41,465 nt of DNA from an uncultured Bacteroides sp. GTDB lineage: Bacteria; Bacteroidota; Bacteroidia; Bacteroidales; Bacteroidaceae. The stretch lies in the NCBI GenBank assembly GCA_900552645.1, contig USAN01000016.1, forward strand, positions 1-41,465, read 5' to 3'. Under the pieces are notes generated by a model. It ran no database searches. It saw only the letters and a list, made by a program, of their open reading frames with translations, and was not told the DNA's origin. The position numbers and the translations under genes were made by a program. Below are positions 1 to 8,430 of the stretch, in pieces (position 1 is the first letter of the stretch; the number at the start of each line of letters is the position of its first letter).

Positions 1-498
1 AAAAAATATATTTTAAGGCCATCGATTATTTTTTTCACGCGAATAACTACTATAAGATAATAATAATAGATAGAAGAGTATATCTTTTAAATATAAGGAC
101 CTATATACTATGAAATAATTGCTTATTATATTATATATGATATTTTGTAACATAAAACATTTGATAAAATGCAGTAATTACATATTAGATTTGATAAAAG
201 TTTATTCTATAAAATTCAACTTAGATTTTATTAAAATCAGTAATCAGTGGAGGCGTCTAAAAATAAAAATATATTTAGTAGTAGTTACAGTTTACAACTA
301 CATAAATAACAAGTACCATTTTGACCTATATTTCGGGGTCTAAAATGGTACTTTCTTTCTTTTCAAAACTATTGCTTACAGACTATAAATTCATTTTGTA
401 ATTCATACACTTGTTAGACAGGCACACCTTTTCCATCTTTATAAAAAAAAGAAATACCATATATAATTAATATATAAAGATGAGTTTACTCTTATTGA
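1..498. other. Gene-free left end of window
   Basis: I find no supportable gene in these 498 bases. The only long open frame (119-343, plus) begins at TTG, is dominated by AT-rich codons (Ile, Tyr, Asn, Lys), resembles nothing I recognise, and its end runs into a hairpin at 311-353. Everything else is AT-rich sequence downstream of hppA, which reads leftward and ends at 499. I see no promoter in the phylum consensus that would clearly serve a local gene. Confidence 0.6.
311..360 (+). terminator. Hairpin with U-rich tail, possible bidirectional terminator
   Basis: The arms at 311-326 and 337-353 are complementary over 16 bp with a single bulged base, and are followed on the plus strand by a pyrimidine-rich tail (tctttctttt). 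No gene on the plus strand clearly ends here. It may instead act on the minus strand about 150 bases beyond the hppA stop, where the following sequence is only moderately U-rich. Confidence 0.5.
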
Positions 499-2703
499 TT
501 AGAATAGACTCCATACAACAGTAAGTCCTGCCATAACAATTGCAACCATACTCATAAGTTTTATCAGAATATTAAGACTCGGACCAGATGTATCTTTAAA
601 AGGATCGCCCACAGTATCGCCAACTACAGTTGCTTTATGTACTTCACTTCCCTTACCGCCAAGATTACCTTCTTCTACATATTTCTTGGCATTATCCCAA
701 GCTCCACCGGCATTTGCCATAAATATTGCAAGAACGAATCCACTACCCAAACTTCCTACTAGAAGTCCAATAACACCCGGTATACCGAAAATTACACCAG
801 TAACAACCGGGGCGATAATTGCCAACAAAGAAGGAACTACCATCTCATGCTGTGCCCCCTTAGTAGATATCTGTACACATCTTTCATAATCAGGTTCGGC
901 ATCTCCGGTAAGAATTCCTTTTATTTCGGTAAATTGTCTTCTTACCTCTTCTACCATCTTCATTGCTGCACGTCCTACAGCATTAAGTGTAAGTCCGCAG
1001 AAAAGAAAAGCCATCATACTGCCCAAGAATATTCCTGCCAATACACGAGGGTTCATCAAACTAACAGAATAATATTCCATGAAATCTAGGAAGGTAGCAT
1101 CTTTAACAGCAATACTATCGCCATTATTGAAAACTAAGTCTAGAGTTCCTATACGAGTAAGTCCTATACGTATCTCTTCAATATATGAAGCTAGCAGAGC
1201 CAGTCCGGTCAATGCAGCAGATCCAATTGCAAAGCCCTTACCTGTTGCCGCCGTAGTATTGCCAAGAGAATCGAGAGCATCTGTACGTCTTCTCACTTCG
1301 GCACCAAGATTAGCCATTTCGGCGTTACCGCCGGCGTTATCAGCAATAGGTCCGTATGCATCGGTGGCAAGAGTTATTCCAAGAGTAGACAACATTCCCA
1401 CTGCCGCTATACCTATACCATATAATCCCATAGCCGAATTTGAGAAATCAAACTGTGATGCCAAAAGATATGATGCTATTAAACCTATAACTACTACGAC
1501 CACAGGAATAGCTGTAGATAACATTCCTAATCCTATACCCGAGATTATTACAGTTGCTGCACCGGTCTTTCCACTTTCGCTAAGTTTCCTAGTAGGAGAA
1601 TAAGATTGTGAAGTATAATATTCTGTAGATCGACCTATTATTATTCCAACTATCAATCCCACTATGACGCATAATGAAATATTAAACCAGTTATTTAACT
1701 GTAAAAGCCATAATATAAGGAATGTGGCACCTATTATTAATATAGAACTCAGATTCGTACCCACCGCAAGTGAGTTGATAAGATCTTTCATTTTGGCATC
1801 ATCCTTAGTACGTACTGCAAATATTCCGATTATAGATAAAAGTATACCCACTGCTGCTATTAACATCGGAGCTATTACTGCCTTAAACTGCATTTCAGTA
1901 TCGCCGCTGTGAATAAATGCTGCCGCGCCAAGTGCAGCAGTTGCAAGTATTGATCCGCAGTAACTTTCGTATAAATCAGCTCCCATTCCGGCTACATCTC
2001 CTACATTATCACCTACATTATCGGCTATTGTTGCGGGATTGCGTGGATCATCTTCAGGAATATTAGCCTCTACCTTACCTACTAGGTCGGCCCCAACATC
2101 GGCAGCTTTAGTATAAATACCTCCTCCTACACGTGCAAATAGTGCCTGAGTAGAAGCTCCCATTCCGAAGGTAAGCATTGTAGTGGTAACAATGCATAGT
2201 TTAGCAGTAGGAGTTATAGCATCGTCTGGTATTACCGCATTTAGCAATAAATACCAGAAAGAGATATCAAGTAATCCTAACCCTACTACTACCAAACCCA
2301 TTACGGCTCCGCTTCTGAATGCAATCTTAAGTCCGGCATTTAATGAAGTACGAGTAGCATTTGCAGTACGTCCAGATGCATAGGTAGCAGTCTTCATTCC
2401 AAGATAACCCGATAAGCCTGAAAAGAAGCCACCGGTAAGAAAAGCAATTGGCACCCATGGATTCTGCACACCAAAACCATAAGCCATGATAGAGAAGAAT
2501 ATGACTAATCCAAAGAAGGTCCAGCCAACAATTTTATATTGTTGCCTAAGATAGGACATGGCACCTTTACGTACCGCTGCAGCAATTTTAATCATTAAAG
2601 GAGTGCCCTCATCCTCCTTTTTCATTTGTTTGTAGAAATACCATGCAAAACAGAGAGCAATAATTGAAGATACTGGACAAAGCCAGAAAAGCAATCCGTA
2701 CAT
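499..2703 (-). CDS. hppA: K+-dependent membrane-bound pyrophosphatase (Na+ and/or H+ pump)
   Basis: This integral membrane enzyme hydrolyses cytoplasmic pyrophosphate and uses the energy to pump Na+ and/or H+ out of the cell. The 734-residue protein is polytopic throughout. The pyrophosphate/Mg-binding motif DNVGDNVGD is at about residues 228-236, and the motif GNTTAATGKG at about 481-490. The Ala at 485 (Lys in K+-independent enzymes) and Gly at 488 (Thr there) mark the K+-dependent class. Bacteroides members of this class are known to move both Na+ and H+; which ion moves here is inference. The open frame extends to 2763, but I chose the Met at 2703 because family proteins begin near MYGLLFWLCPVSS and the best promoter lies between the two candidates. 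The gene appears monocistronic. Fine for a housekeeping enzyme: no damage seen. Confidence 0.95.
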   Translation of the reverse strand: MYGLLFWLCPVSSIIALCFAWYFYKQMKKEDEGTPLMIKIAAAVRKGAMSYLRQQYKIVGWTFFGLVIFFSIMAYGFGVQNPWVPIAFLTGGFFSGLSGYLGMKTATYASGRTANATRTSLNAGLKIAFRSGAVMGLVVVGLGLLDISFWYLLLNAVIPDDAITPTAKLCIVTTTMLTFGMGASTQALFARVGGGIYTKAADVGADLVGKVEANIPEDDPRNPATIADNVGDNVGDVAGMGADLYESYCGSILATAALGAAAFIHSGDTEMQFKAVIAPMLIAAVGILLSIIGIFAVRTKDDAKMKDLINSLAVGTNLSSILIIGATFLILWLLQLNNWFNISLCVIVGLIVGIIIGRSTEYYTSQSYSPTRKLSESGKTGAATVIISGIGLGMLSTAIPVVVVVIGLIASYLLASQFDFSNSAMGLYGIGIAAVGMLSTLGITLATDAYGPIADNAGGNAEMANLGAEVRRRTDALDSLGNTTAATGKGFAIGSAALTGLALLASYIEEIRIGLTRIGTLDLVFNNGDSIAVKDATFLDFMEYYSVSLMNPRVLAGIFLGSMMAFLFCGLTLNAVGRAAMKMVEEVRRQFTEIKGILTGDAEPDYERCVQISTKGAQHEMVVPSLLAIIAPVVTGVIFGIPGVIGLLVGSLGSGFVLAIFMANAGGAWDNAKKYVEEGNLGGKGSEVHKATVVGDTVGDPFKDTSGPSLNILIKLMSMVAIVMAGLTVVWSLF

Positions 2704-2732
2704 AGAATTAGAGTTTATGTTATTAACCACAT

Positions 2733-2740
2733 CGAAGTTA
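2733..2740 (-). promoter_or_regulatory. Probable hppA -7 element
   Basis: On the minus strand this reads TAACTTCG, one base from the Bacteroidota TAnnTTTG element. An ATTG that could serve as the -33 element lies about 20 bases upstream (2761-2764). It would give a short leader of roughly 20-25 bases before the Met at 2703, and it argues against the upstream Met at 2763. Confidence 0.45.
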
Positions 2741-2807
2741 TAACATAAATACATAAAATGCAATAATTATTAAGAGAATAAAAAGATAGAAAGATAATAA
2801 ATTGGAT

Positions 2808-2885
2808 AGGGGATAAAAATATATTAAACATTATCTATTTCATCCTACGTAATAAAAACATTTCTATAAATATATTCTATCCCCT
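2808..2885 (-). terminator. Long-loop inverted repeat between araC-type gene and hppA
   Basis: AGGGGATA at 2808-2815 is matched by its reverse complement at 2878-2885, and flanking AT bases extend the pairing imperfectly. The loop is about 60 bases. A third partial copy of the motif (AGGGAT) lies near 2909. It may terminate the AraC-type gene or form a regulator site upstream of hppA; the wide loop makes an ordinary intrinsic terminator doubtful. Confidence 0.3.
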
Positions 2886-2923
2886 AATTATACTTTGAAG
2901 AAGTAAAATTAGGGATTTATATC

Positions 2924-3844
2924 TTATTGAAATTTACCATCTGTTTCAATATTTTGACTATTTGTATCATAATCCAATTTTCTATATTTTACAAATAGCT
3001 CTTTTGGCGTACATTTAAAATTTCTTCTGCAAAATCGATTAAACTGAGAAGGATCATTTATACAGGTAACTTCCATCAAATCTTTTATAGTAGTTTCAGG
3101 ATATATGATTTTCTCTATAAGTATGTTACATACCTGTTTTTGATACCATGCATACGGAGTAGTAGTAAAATTTTCTTTAAAAGCTCGTATAAAAGTAGAC
3201 TTACTCATGGAACTTCTGTTTATTACTTCATCCATTGATACACCTACTTGCCATTCTCGTAATATAAACTGCCTGAAGTCGTAATTCTGTCCAATTATTG
3301 GATAAAGAAAATTTGATATCTCCTCCTTTTTATAGAAGAAACGCAAATACATAAAAAACTCACGGTGCTTTATTTCATGAAAATGAGTACAGTTTACTCC
3401 TTTTTCCAAACAATAAGAAAGTGTCTTTGCATACTCATTCAATGGATATACCATTTTAAGAGGTTCAAATTTGTAAATACTCTTTCTGGCATATATCTCT
3501 CCCTCTTCTAAAACATGCCTGTCACATCCGCTTATAGGACTTTCAAACGTAAATAGAAGTACTTTAGCCTTCTCTGAAATAGAATATGAAAAACTTGAAT
3601 GTTTTGCAAGAAATATAATCTCATTCTTCATTATATTGCATGTTAACGAATGGCTTATATAATTAATCACACCTCTTCCTTCCAGTAAAAATATGACTAA
3701 ATTCTTATCAAGGTTAACTATTGACTCGGTAGAATTTTCGTCCAACACTCTATAAGTAAATCCATATTCTATATTATGCATATAATTGTTGCATGAAATA
3801 TGCTCGCCTACATAATATATTTTATCTGATAGTATCTTTTTCAT
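2924..3844 (-). CDS. AraC/XylS-family transcriptional regulator
   Basis: This 306-residue protein is a DNA-binding regulator. The C-terminal AraC domain is clear: a first helix-turn-helix at about 202-224 (MDEVINRSSMSKSTFIRAFK), the family linker with TPYAWYQKQ at about 229-237, a second helix-turn-helix at about 253-275 (IKDLMEVTCINDPSQFNRFC), and the closing CTPKELFVKYR at about 278-288. The N-terminal 180 residues would be the ligand-binding/dimerisation part and look cupin-like (an EGRGVINY strand near 55-62). Its ligand is unknown. It lies 43 bases beyond the small PII-like gene of the efflux cluster and behind a perfect palindrome, so it may be read through from that operon or have a promoter I cannot identify. 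Control of the efflux genes is plausible but only inferred from position. Confidence 0.88.
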   Translation of the reverse strand: MKKILSDKIYYVGEHISCNNYMHNIEYGFTYRVLDENSTESIVNLDKNLVIFLLEGRGVINYISHSLTCNIMKNEIIFLAKHSSFSYSISEKAKVLLFTFESPISGCDRHVLEEGEIYARKSIYKFEPLKMVYPLNEYAKTLSYCLEKGVNCTHFHEIKHREFFMYLRFFYKKEEISNFLYPIIGQNYDFRQFILREWQVGVSMDEVINRSSMSKSTFIRAFKENFTTTPYAWYQKQVCNILIEKIIYPETTIKDLMEVTCINDPSQFNRFCRRNFKCTPKELFVKYRKLDYDTNSQNIETDGKFQ

Positions 3845-3877
3845 AGATATAGATATAGTATTGTTTTAAATATAAGA

Positions 3878-3905
3878 ATAGAGAAGACTATATAGTCTTC
3901 TCTAT
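3878..3905 (-). terminator. Perfect 28-base palindrome at end of RND operon
   Basis: The two 14-base halves (3878-3891 and 3892-3905) are exact reverse complements. The stop codon of the PII-like gene (3888-3890) lies inside the palindrome, so the hairpin arm is also the last few codons. On the minus strand it is followed by TCTTATATTTAAAA, a weak U-rich tail. It probably ends or attenuates the efflux operon before the AraC-type gene. Confidence 0.6.
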
Positions 3906-4181
3906 GTTCCATACAAATGCACGCAAGCCCAGCTGCTGTGTATCTTCATCCATCCTATGTAAGGCTTCTAGTAGAGGATCAACCTTGTGGTCCTCTACTA
4001 CTGTCATTATTGCCGAACACATTGATGGCCACGCATGGCTTCCGTAATGTGGTTCTCCGGTCTTACTTCCTCTACCTTGAACCTGTTGCAAATAACTAAA
4101 TCCGCGACAGTTCTGACGGTCAAGCAAAGCTAATATGCGTTCATAGAACGCCTGATCGAAAGTTATAAATATTGATTTCAT
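3888..4181 (-). CDS. PG0541-type, PII-like transporter-associated protein
   Basis: A 97-residue cytoplasmic protein of the type named after Porphyromonas PG0541, found next to RND efflux genes. The repeated beta-alpha-beta pattern (MKSIFITFDQAFYERILALL, then about residues 55-70 AIMTVVEDHKVDPLLEAL) resembles the ferredoxin-like fold of PII signalling proteins. Between them is a Gly-rich loop (about 35-50, GRGSKTGEPHYGSHAW) in the place of the PII T-loop. It starts 17 bases after the RND pump gene and is surely cotranscribed with it. By analogy with PII-AmtB it could sense a small molecule and modulate the pump, but no ligand or partner is shown by the sequence. Confidence 0.8.
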   Translation of the reverse strand: MKSIFITFDQAFYERILALLDRQNCRGFSYLQQVQGRGSKTGEPHYGSHAWPSMCSAIMTVVEDHKVDPLLEALHRMDEDTQQLGLRAFVWNIEKTI

Positions 4182-4198
4182 TGCTAATTTTTCTTTAA

Positions 4199-7100
4199 TT
4201 AATCTTTTGCTGCCTTCAACATCCCATTTTTATGAGACTGATAGTAATTGTTTAGTTCTCGATTGTTCTTTATATTCTTACGGCTACGTTTAATTCCTTT
4301 ACCTGCAAAACTACAGTACAAAACCGGAACTAAGATAAGTGTAAGAATTGTAGATACCGTAAGACCACCTATTACAGAAACACCAAGTGGCTGCCACATT
4401 TCGGATCCTTCGCCTCCACCTATTGCCATAGGCACCATACCTAGGATAGTTGTAAGAGTTGTCATCAAAACCGGGCGTAAACGACTCTTTCCGGCTGTTA
4501 CTACGGAGTGAACAACCGACATTCCACGTTCGCGACAAAGTGTAATATAGTCAATAAGTACAATACCGTTTTTCACCACAATACCTATCAACATAATTCC
4601 ACCCAGCAAGCTCATTACATTAAGGGTTGTATTAGTTATGAACAGTGCCATAAGTACGCCACTGAATGCAAACGGAATAGAGAACATTATTATAAACGGA
4701 TAGGTAAGAGATTCGAACTGTGCTGCCATTACTATGAAAACCAATATTACAATCAATATACCTAATATACCTAAATCGCTGAATGAATCTTTTTGATCTT
4801 CGTATGAACCTGAAATCTGGATATTAAGTCCGGCAGGAAGATCCATTTTCTCTATTATTGTCTGACCCTCGGCAACTACGTCTCCCAAAGGCGCTCCGGA
4901 TATTACAGCAGAAACTGTTACTATACGTTCACGATCCTTACGTTCGATTGTAGGAGGTGCAGAACGTTCTACAACTTTTCCAACGTCTTTTACCCTTACA
5001 GCTTTGCCTGCATTATTATATATAAGTATGTTTTCGAGGCTACCTATACTAGTTCTAAACTGCGGAGCATATCTTACCTTTATATCATATTCATCGCCAT
5101 CTTCACGATAGTAAGATGCTACATTACCATTTATACGGTTACGTAGATACATTGATGCAGTGGATAGATTCAAGCCGTGTAAAGCAAGTTTTTCACGATC
5201 AAAGTCAACCTGATATTCTGGTTGATAATCCTGACGACTTATATTAACTTCGGATACACCTTTAACCTTAAGTAATTCAGTCTTAAGTGCAGATGCCGCT
5301 TTATCGGTTTCAGTAAAATTGTATCCATAAATTTCGAAGTCGGCAGTAGACTGTCCTCCCATTCCTCCATTATTACCTCCCAAAATAACCTGTGACTTGT
5401 CAAGTTCGGGATAAGCTTTCAAGTCATCACGAAGTTCATCGCACACTTGTGCAAGCGAGATATCTCTTTGATCCGGATTATAAAGATTAATGTTAAATGC
5501 TATAATATGGCTACCGTTATCCTGCATTGATGCCCAAGTATTATCGGTATCTGCCTGCCCCACTGTATAGTTGCACACTCTCATCACTCCCTTATAACGT
5601 TCCATCCATTTACCTGTCAATTCTTGTGCAAGAGCTTCGGCTCTTTCTACACGTGCACCAATTGGAAGCTGAAGTTTTATAGATATACGGCTATTATCCT
5701 GTGATGGGAAGAACTCAGTACCAATAGATTTTGCACATAACAAACTAAGTACAAAGAATCCAAAACAAGATATGATTACTGTCTTACGGTGACGTACAGC
5801 CCAGTTAAGTCGCTTTTGATACCAATTATCTAATCCATTAAGTGCATTCACAATAGGCGAATAAAGAGTAACGAATGTCTTGCTCTGTTTCTTTTGAAGA
5901 CGAAGCAACTGTGAACATAACATCGGAGTAAATGTAAGTGCCGAGATTGTAGAAATTGTCATAATAACACACATCATCCATCCTAGCTGACGGAAAAGTA
6001 CACCAGACATACCCGAAACCATTGTTAATGGAAAGAATACTGCAATCATTGTAAGAGTAGAAGCTACAACCGAAATTGCTACCTCATTAGTACCATGAAT
6101 AGCTGCCTGCTTAGGTTCGGCTCCTCTTTCTATATGAGTCGTAACGTTTTCAAGTACCACAATAGCATCATCAACCACATTACCTATTGCAATAGACAGA
6201 CATGAAAGAGAGATTATGTTAAGTGATCCTCCTTCAATGATTCCAAGATATATAAATGAAGCAATAAGTGATAGCGGAATTGTAATACATATAATTACAG
6301 TAGCACGCCAGCGACCAAGAAAAGCGAATACTACGAATACTACGAATAGAATTGCAAACATGATAGTTTCGCTCAAGCTATCAATCGTGTTAAGAATATT
6401 ATCGGATGTATTGACAATTATTCCTAACTTAACGTCGCTTGGCAAACTCCTCTGAAGTTTTGGAAGTTCCTCCATAACCTTCTTCGAGATGTTTACAGAA
6501 TTAGCTCCCGACTGTTTCTGAACAACAATCATGGCGCCCTGAACACCATTATTATATGTCTTTTGTGCACGTTCCTCGACAGTATCCTTTATTACAGCAA
6601 CATCTTTAAGATATATTGATGCACCATTATAAGTACCTACTATAATATTGCGCATATCTTTAGGATCCTTGAATTCACCTTCAACACGCAATGAATATGT
6701 GTTACTTCCTATATCGAAGGTACCTCCGGGCGTATTCTTGTTCTCGGCACCTATAATAGAACTTATAGCTTCAATAGTAAGATTATATGCCTCCAACTTG
6801 CCGGGATCGCAATATATATTTATCTCGCGTTTAGGTGCACCACTTATTGAAACAGTACCTACACCAGGTATGCGAGCCAACGGATTGACTACGTTATCAT
6901 CAAGAATCTTGTATAGAGCCGGTTGACTCTCTTCGGCTTGCACTGACAATAATAATATAGGAATCATGTCGGTACTAAACTTGAATATAATAGGTGTACC
7001 TACGCCATCGGGTAGCTGCGAACTAACCATATCTAACTTATCGCGCACATCATTTGTAAGCACATCTATATTATGACCATACTCGAATTCCAAAGTAATC

Positions 7101-7369
7101 ACAGATATATTTTCGGACGACTTTGAAGTAATGTGTTTCAGATTACTAACTGCATTCAAGGTATTCTCGAGTGGTCGTGTAACATTATTCTCTATATCAG
7201 ACGCACTGGCTCCTTGATAAGAAGTCATAACCATAATAGTATTCGTCTCAATATCCGGATATAGATCGACCGGTAGTTTTGATAAAGAGAACAAGCCAAA
7301 TATCGCTACTGCAAGAAAGCACAGCGATGTCATAATCGGTTTTTTAACCGCTCCTTCGTATAAACTCAT
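4199..7369 (-). CDS. RND efflux pump, inner-membrane permease (AcrB type), system 2
   Basis: The proton-driven inner-membrane pump of a tripartite efflux system; the substrate is unknown. Its 1056 residues match the family length. Visible features are the first transmembrane helix after KKPIMTS, porter-domain repeats with PVDLYPDIETNTI near residue 33, a large periplasmic loop in each half, and the TM4 proton-relay pair Asp400-Asp401 in GNVVDDAIVVLEN. The second half repeats the layout with VVKNGIVLIDY, a typical HAE1/MexF-like signature. The C-terminal tail is about 35 residues and basic. The gene follows the adaptor by 12 bases and precedes the PII-like gene by 17. It is only distantly similar to the other RND pump in the window, so the two systems are not a recent duplication. 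Confidence 0.95.
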   Translation of the reverse strand: MSLYEGAVKKPIMTSLCFLAVAIFGLFSLSKLPVDLYPDIETNTIMVMTSYQGASASDIENNVTRPLENTLNAVSNLKHITSKSSENISVITLEFEYGHNIDVLTNDVRDKLDMVSSQLPDGVGTPIIFKFSTDMIPILLLSVQAEESQPALYKILDDNVVNPLARIPGVGTVSISGAPKREINIYCDPGKLEAYNLTIEAISSIIGAENKNTPGGTFDIGSNTYSLRVEGEFKDPKDMRNIIVGTYNGASIYLKDVAVIKDTVEERAQKTYNNGVQGAMIVVQKQSGANSVNISKKVMEELPKLQRSLPSDVKLGIIVNTSDNILNTIDSLSETIMFAILFVVFVVFAFLGRWRATVIICITIPLSLIASFIYLGIIEGGSLNIISLSCLSIAIGNVVDDAIVVLENVTTHIERGAEPKQAAIHGTNEVAISVVASTLTMIAVFFPLTMVSGMSGVLFRQLGWMMCVIMTISTISALTFTPMLCSQLLRLQKKQSKTFVTLYSPIVNALNGLDNWYQKRLNWAVRHRKTVIISCFGFFVLSLLCAKSIGTEFFPSQDNSRISIKLQLPIGARVERAEALAQELTGKWMERYKGVMRVCNYTVGQADTDNTWASMQDNGSHIIAFNINLYNPDQRDISLAQVCDELRDDLKAYPELDKSQVILGGNNGGMGGQSTADFEIYGYNFTETDKAASALKTELLKVKGVSEVNISRQDYQPEYQVDFDREKLALHGLNLSTASMYLRNRINGNVASYYREDGDEYDIKVRYAPQFRTSIGSLENILIYNNAGKAVRVKDVGKVVERSAPPTIERKDRERIVTVSAVISGAPLGDVVAEGQTIIEKMDLPAGLNIQISGSYEDQKDSFSDLGILGILIVILVFIVMAAQFESLTYPFIIMFSIPFAFSGVLMALFITNTTLNVMSLLGGIMLIGIVVKNGIVLIDYITLCRERGMSVVHSVVTAGKSRLRPVLMTTLTTILGMVPMAIGGGEGSEMWQPLGVSVIGGLTVSTILTLILVPVLYCSFAGKGIKRSRKNIKNNRELNNYYQSHKNGMLKAAKD

Positions 7370-7381
7370 AACTCTCTATTA

Positions 7382-8404
7382 TTATTTTTCTACTTCTACT
7401 TCAATTCCATCTGTCAATCGTGTATGGCCTGCTACTACTACTTCAGAATTATTTTCAACTCCTGAAACCAATTCGTATTCATCGCCAAGACGACGTCCTA
7501 ATTCTACTTTATTGTAAGATACCTTACCTCCGTTGAATACATAAACATATCTGTCGCCCGAACCTGCACGCTTTACTATAGCCATGTCTGGAACAACCAC
7601 ATGATTTGACGTACCAAAATTCATGGTGACACGTCCGAACATACCTGGACGTACACGCATGTTTGAGTTAGTAAGTTTTACTTCTACAGGGAATGTGTGA
7701 GTTTCAGAATTAATAGTAGGATATACAATATTTACTTTTCCTTTAAACACTTCATCACCATACACATCGAATTTAATGTCCACTTCCATTCCTGTCTTTA
7801 CTTTAGGAAAGTAACTTTCGGATACATTTATAATCAATTTTACCGGAGCAATCTGCTCTACAACCAACACAGGATTGGTTGCCGAAGAGTATAAATCGCC
7901 ATTATCAAAGTTACGCGCAGTAACAATTCCGTTTATAGGACTAATAAGCTGAGTATTCTCTAGAAGATTCTTATATGAAGTTGTCTTTACATCAAGATTC
8001 ATCTTCGCAGCATCCCATTCCGATTTAGAAGCACCACCTACCTTATATAATTCATCAATACGCTTGAACTCTATTTTTTGGTTATCTAACTGAAGTTTTA
8101 ATTGTTCGAGGCTGGCTGCATCCATCTGTACTAAAAGTTGTCCTTTGCGTACATTATCTCCAACCTCAACAAATATTCTTGATATTCGTCCTGGAGATGT
8201 GGGTGCTATATTATTCTTTGCTTCGGCCTCTACAGTTGTAGTATATTCTTCTGTCTGTGCCACATCACGCGCTGTTACAGAAGCAAGTTTTACAACTGGT
8301 TTAGTATCTGTAGTAGTATTGGTAGTTTGCTTGTCGCCACTACCTGTACATGCAGTTAAAAAAACTGTTCCAAACAAAATAATTGAGTAAAAACTCTTTC
8401 TCAT
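7382..8404 (-). CDS. RND efflux periplasmic adaptor lipoprotein, system 2
   Basis: The membrane-fusion protein linking the system 2 pump to its TolC-type channel. It has 340 residues. The signal sequence ends in a lipobox with Cys19 (FLTAC), so it is anchored as a lipoprotein. The lipoyl half-motif GRISRIFVEVGDNVRKGQLL is at about 72-91, followed by a short alpha-hairpin (about 100-150), the second lipoyl half (SPINGIVTARNFDNGD) and beta-barrel and membrane-proximal domains ending near 340. The gene lies 26 bases after the tolC-type gene and 12 before the pump gene, a standard operon arrangement. Confidence 0.94.
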   Translation of the reverse strand: MRKSFYSIILFGTVFLTACTGSGDKQTTNTTTDTKPVVKLASVTARDVAQTEEYTTTVEAEAKNNIAPTSPGRISRIFVEVGDNVRKGQLLVQMDAASLEQLKLQLDNQKIEFKRIDELYKVGGASKSEWDAAKMNLDVKTTSYKNLLENTQLISPINGIVTARNFDNGDLYSSATNPVLVVEQIAPVKLIINVSESYFPKVKTGMEVDIKFDVYGDEVFKGKVNIVYPTINSETHTFPVEVKLTNSNMRVRPGMFGRVTMNFGTSNHVVVPDMAIVKRAGSGDRYVYVFNGGKVSYNKVELGRRLGDEYELVSGVENNSEVVVAGHTRLTDGIEVEVEK

Positions 8405-8430
8405 ATTCCTTATTATTTTATGTTTTATGT

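Noticed and set aside
119..343. 74-residue open frame on the plus strand
   Set aside because: It starts at TTG, has composition expected from random AT-rich DNA, shows no recognisable domain and ends inside a hairpin.
1079..1603. 174-residue open frame opposite hppA
   Set aside because: It is antisense to a highly conserved enzyme; its residue pattern (Pro, Ile, Ser, Arg) is the shadow of hppA codons.
4248..4765. Several open frames opposite or within the system 2 pump
   Set aside because: They overlap a complete, well-conserved RND pump in other frames and have no motifs of their own.
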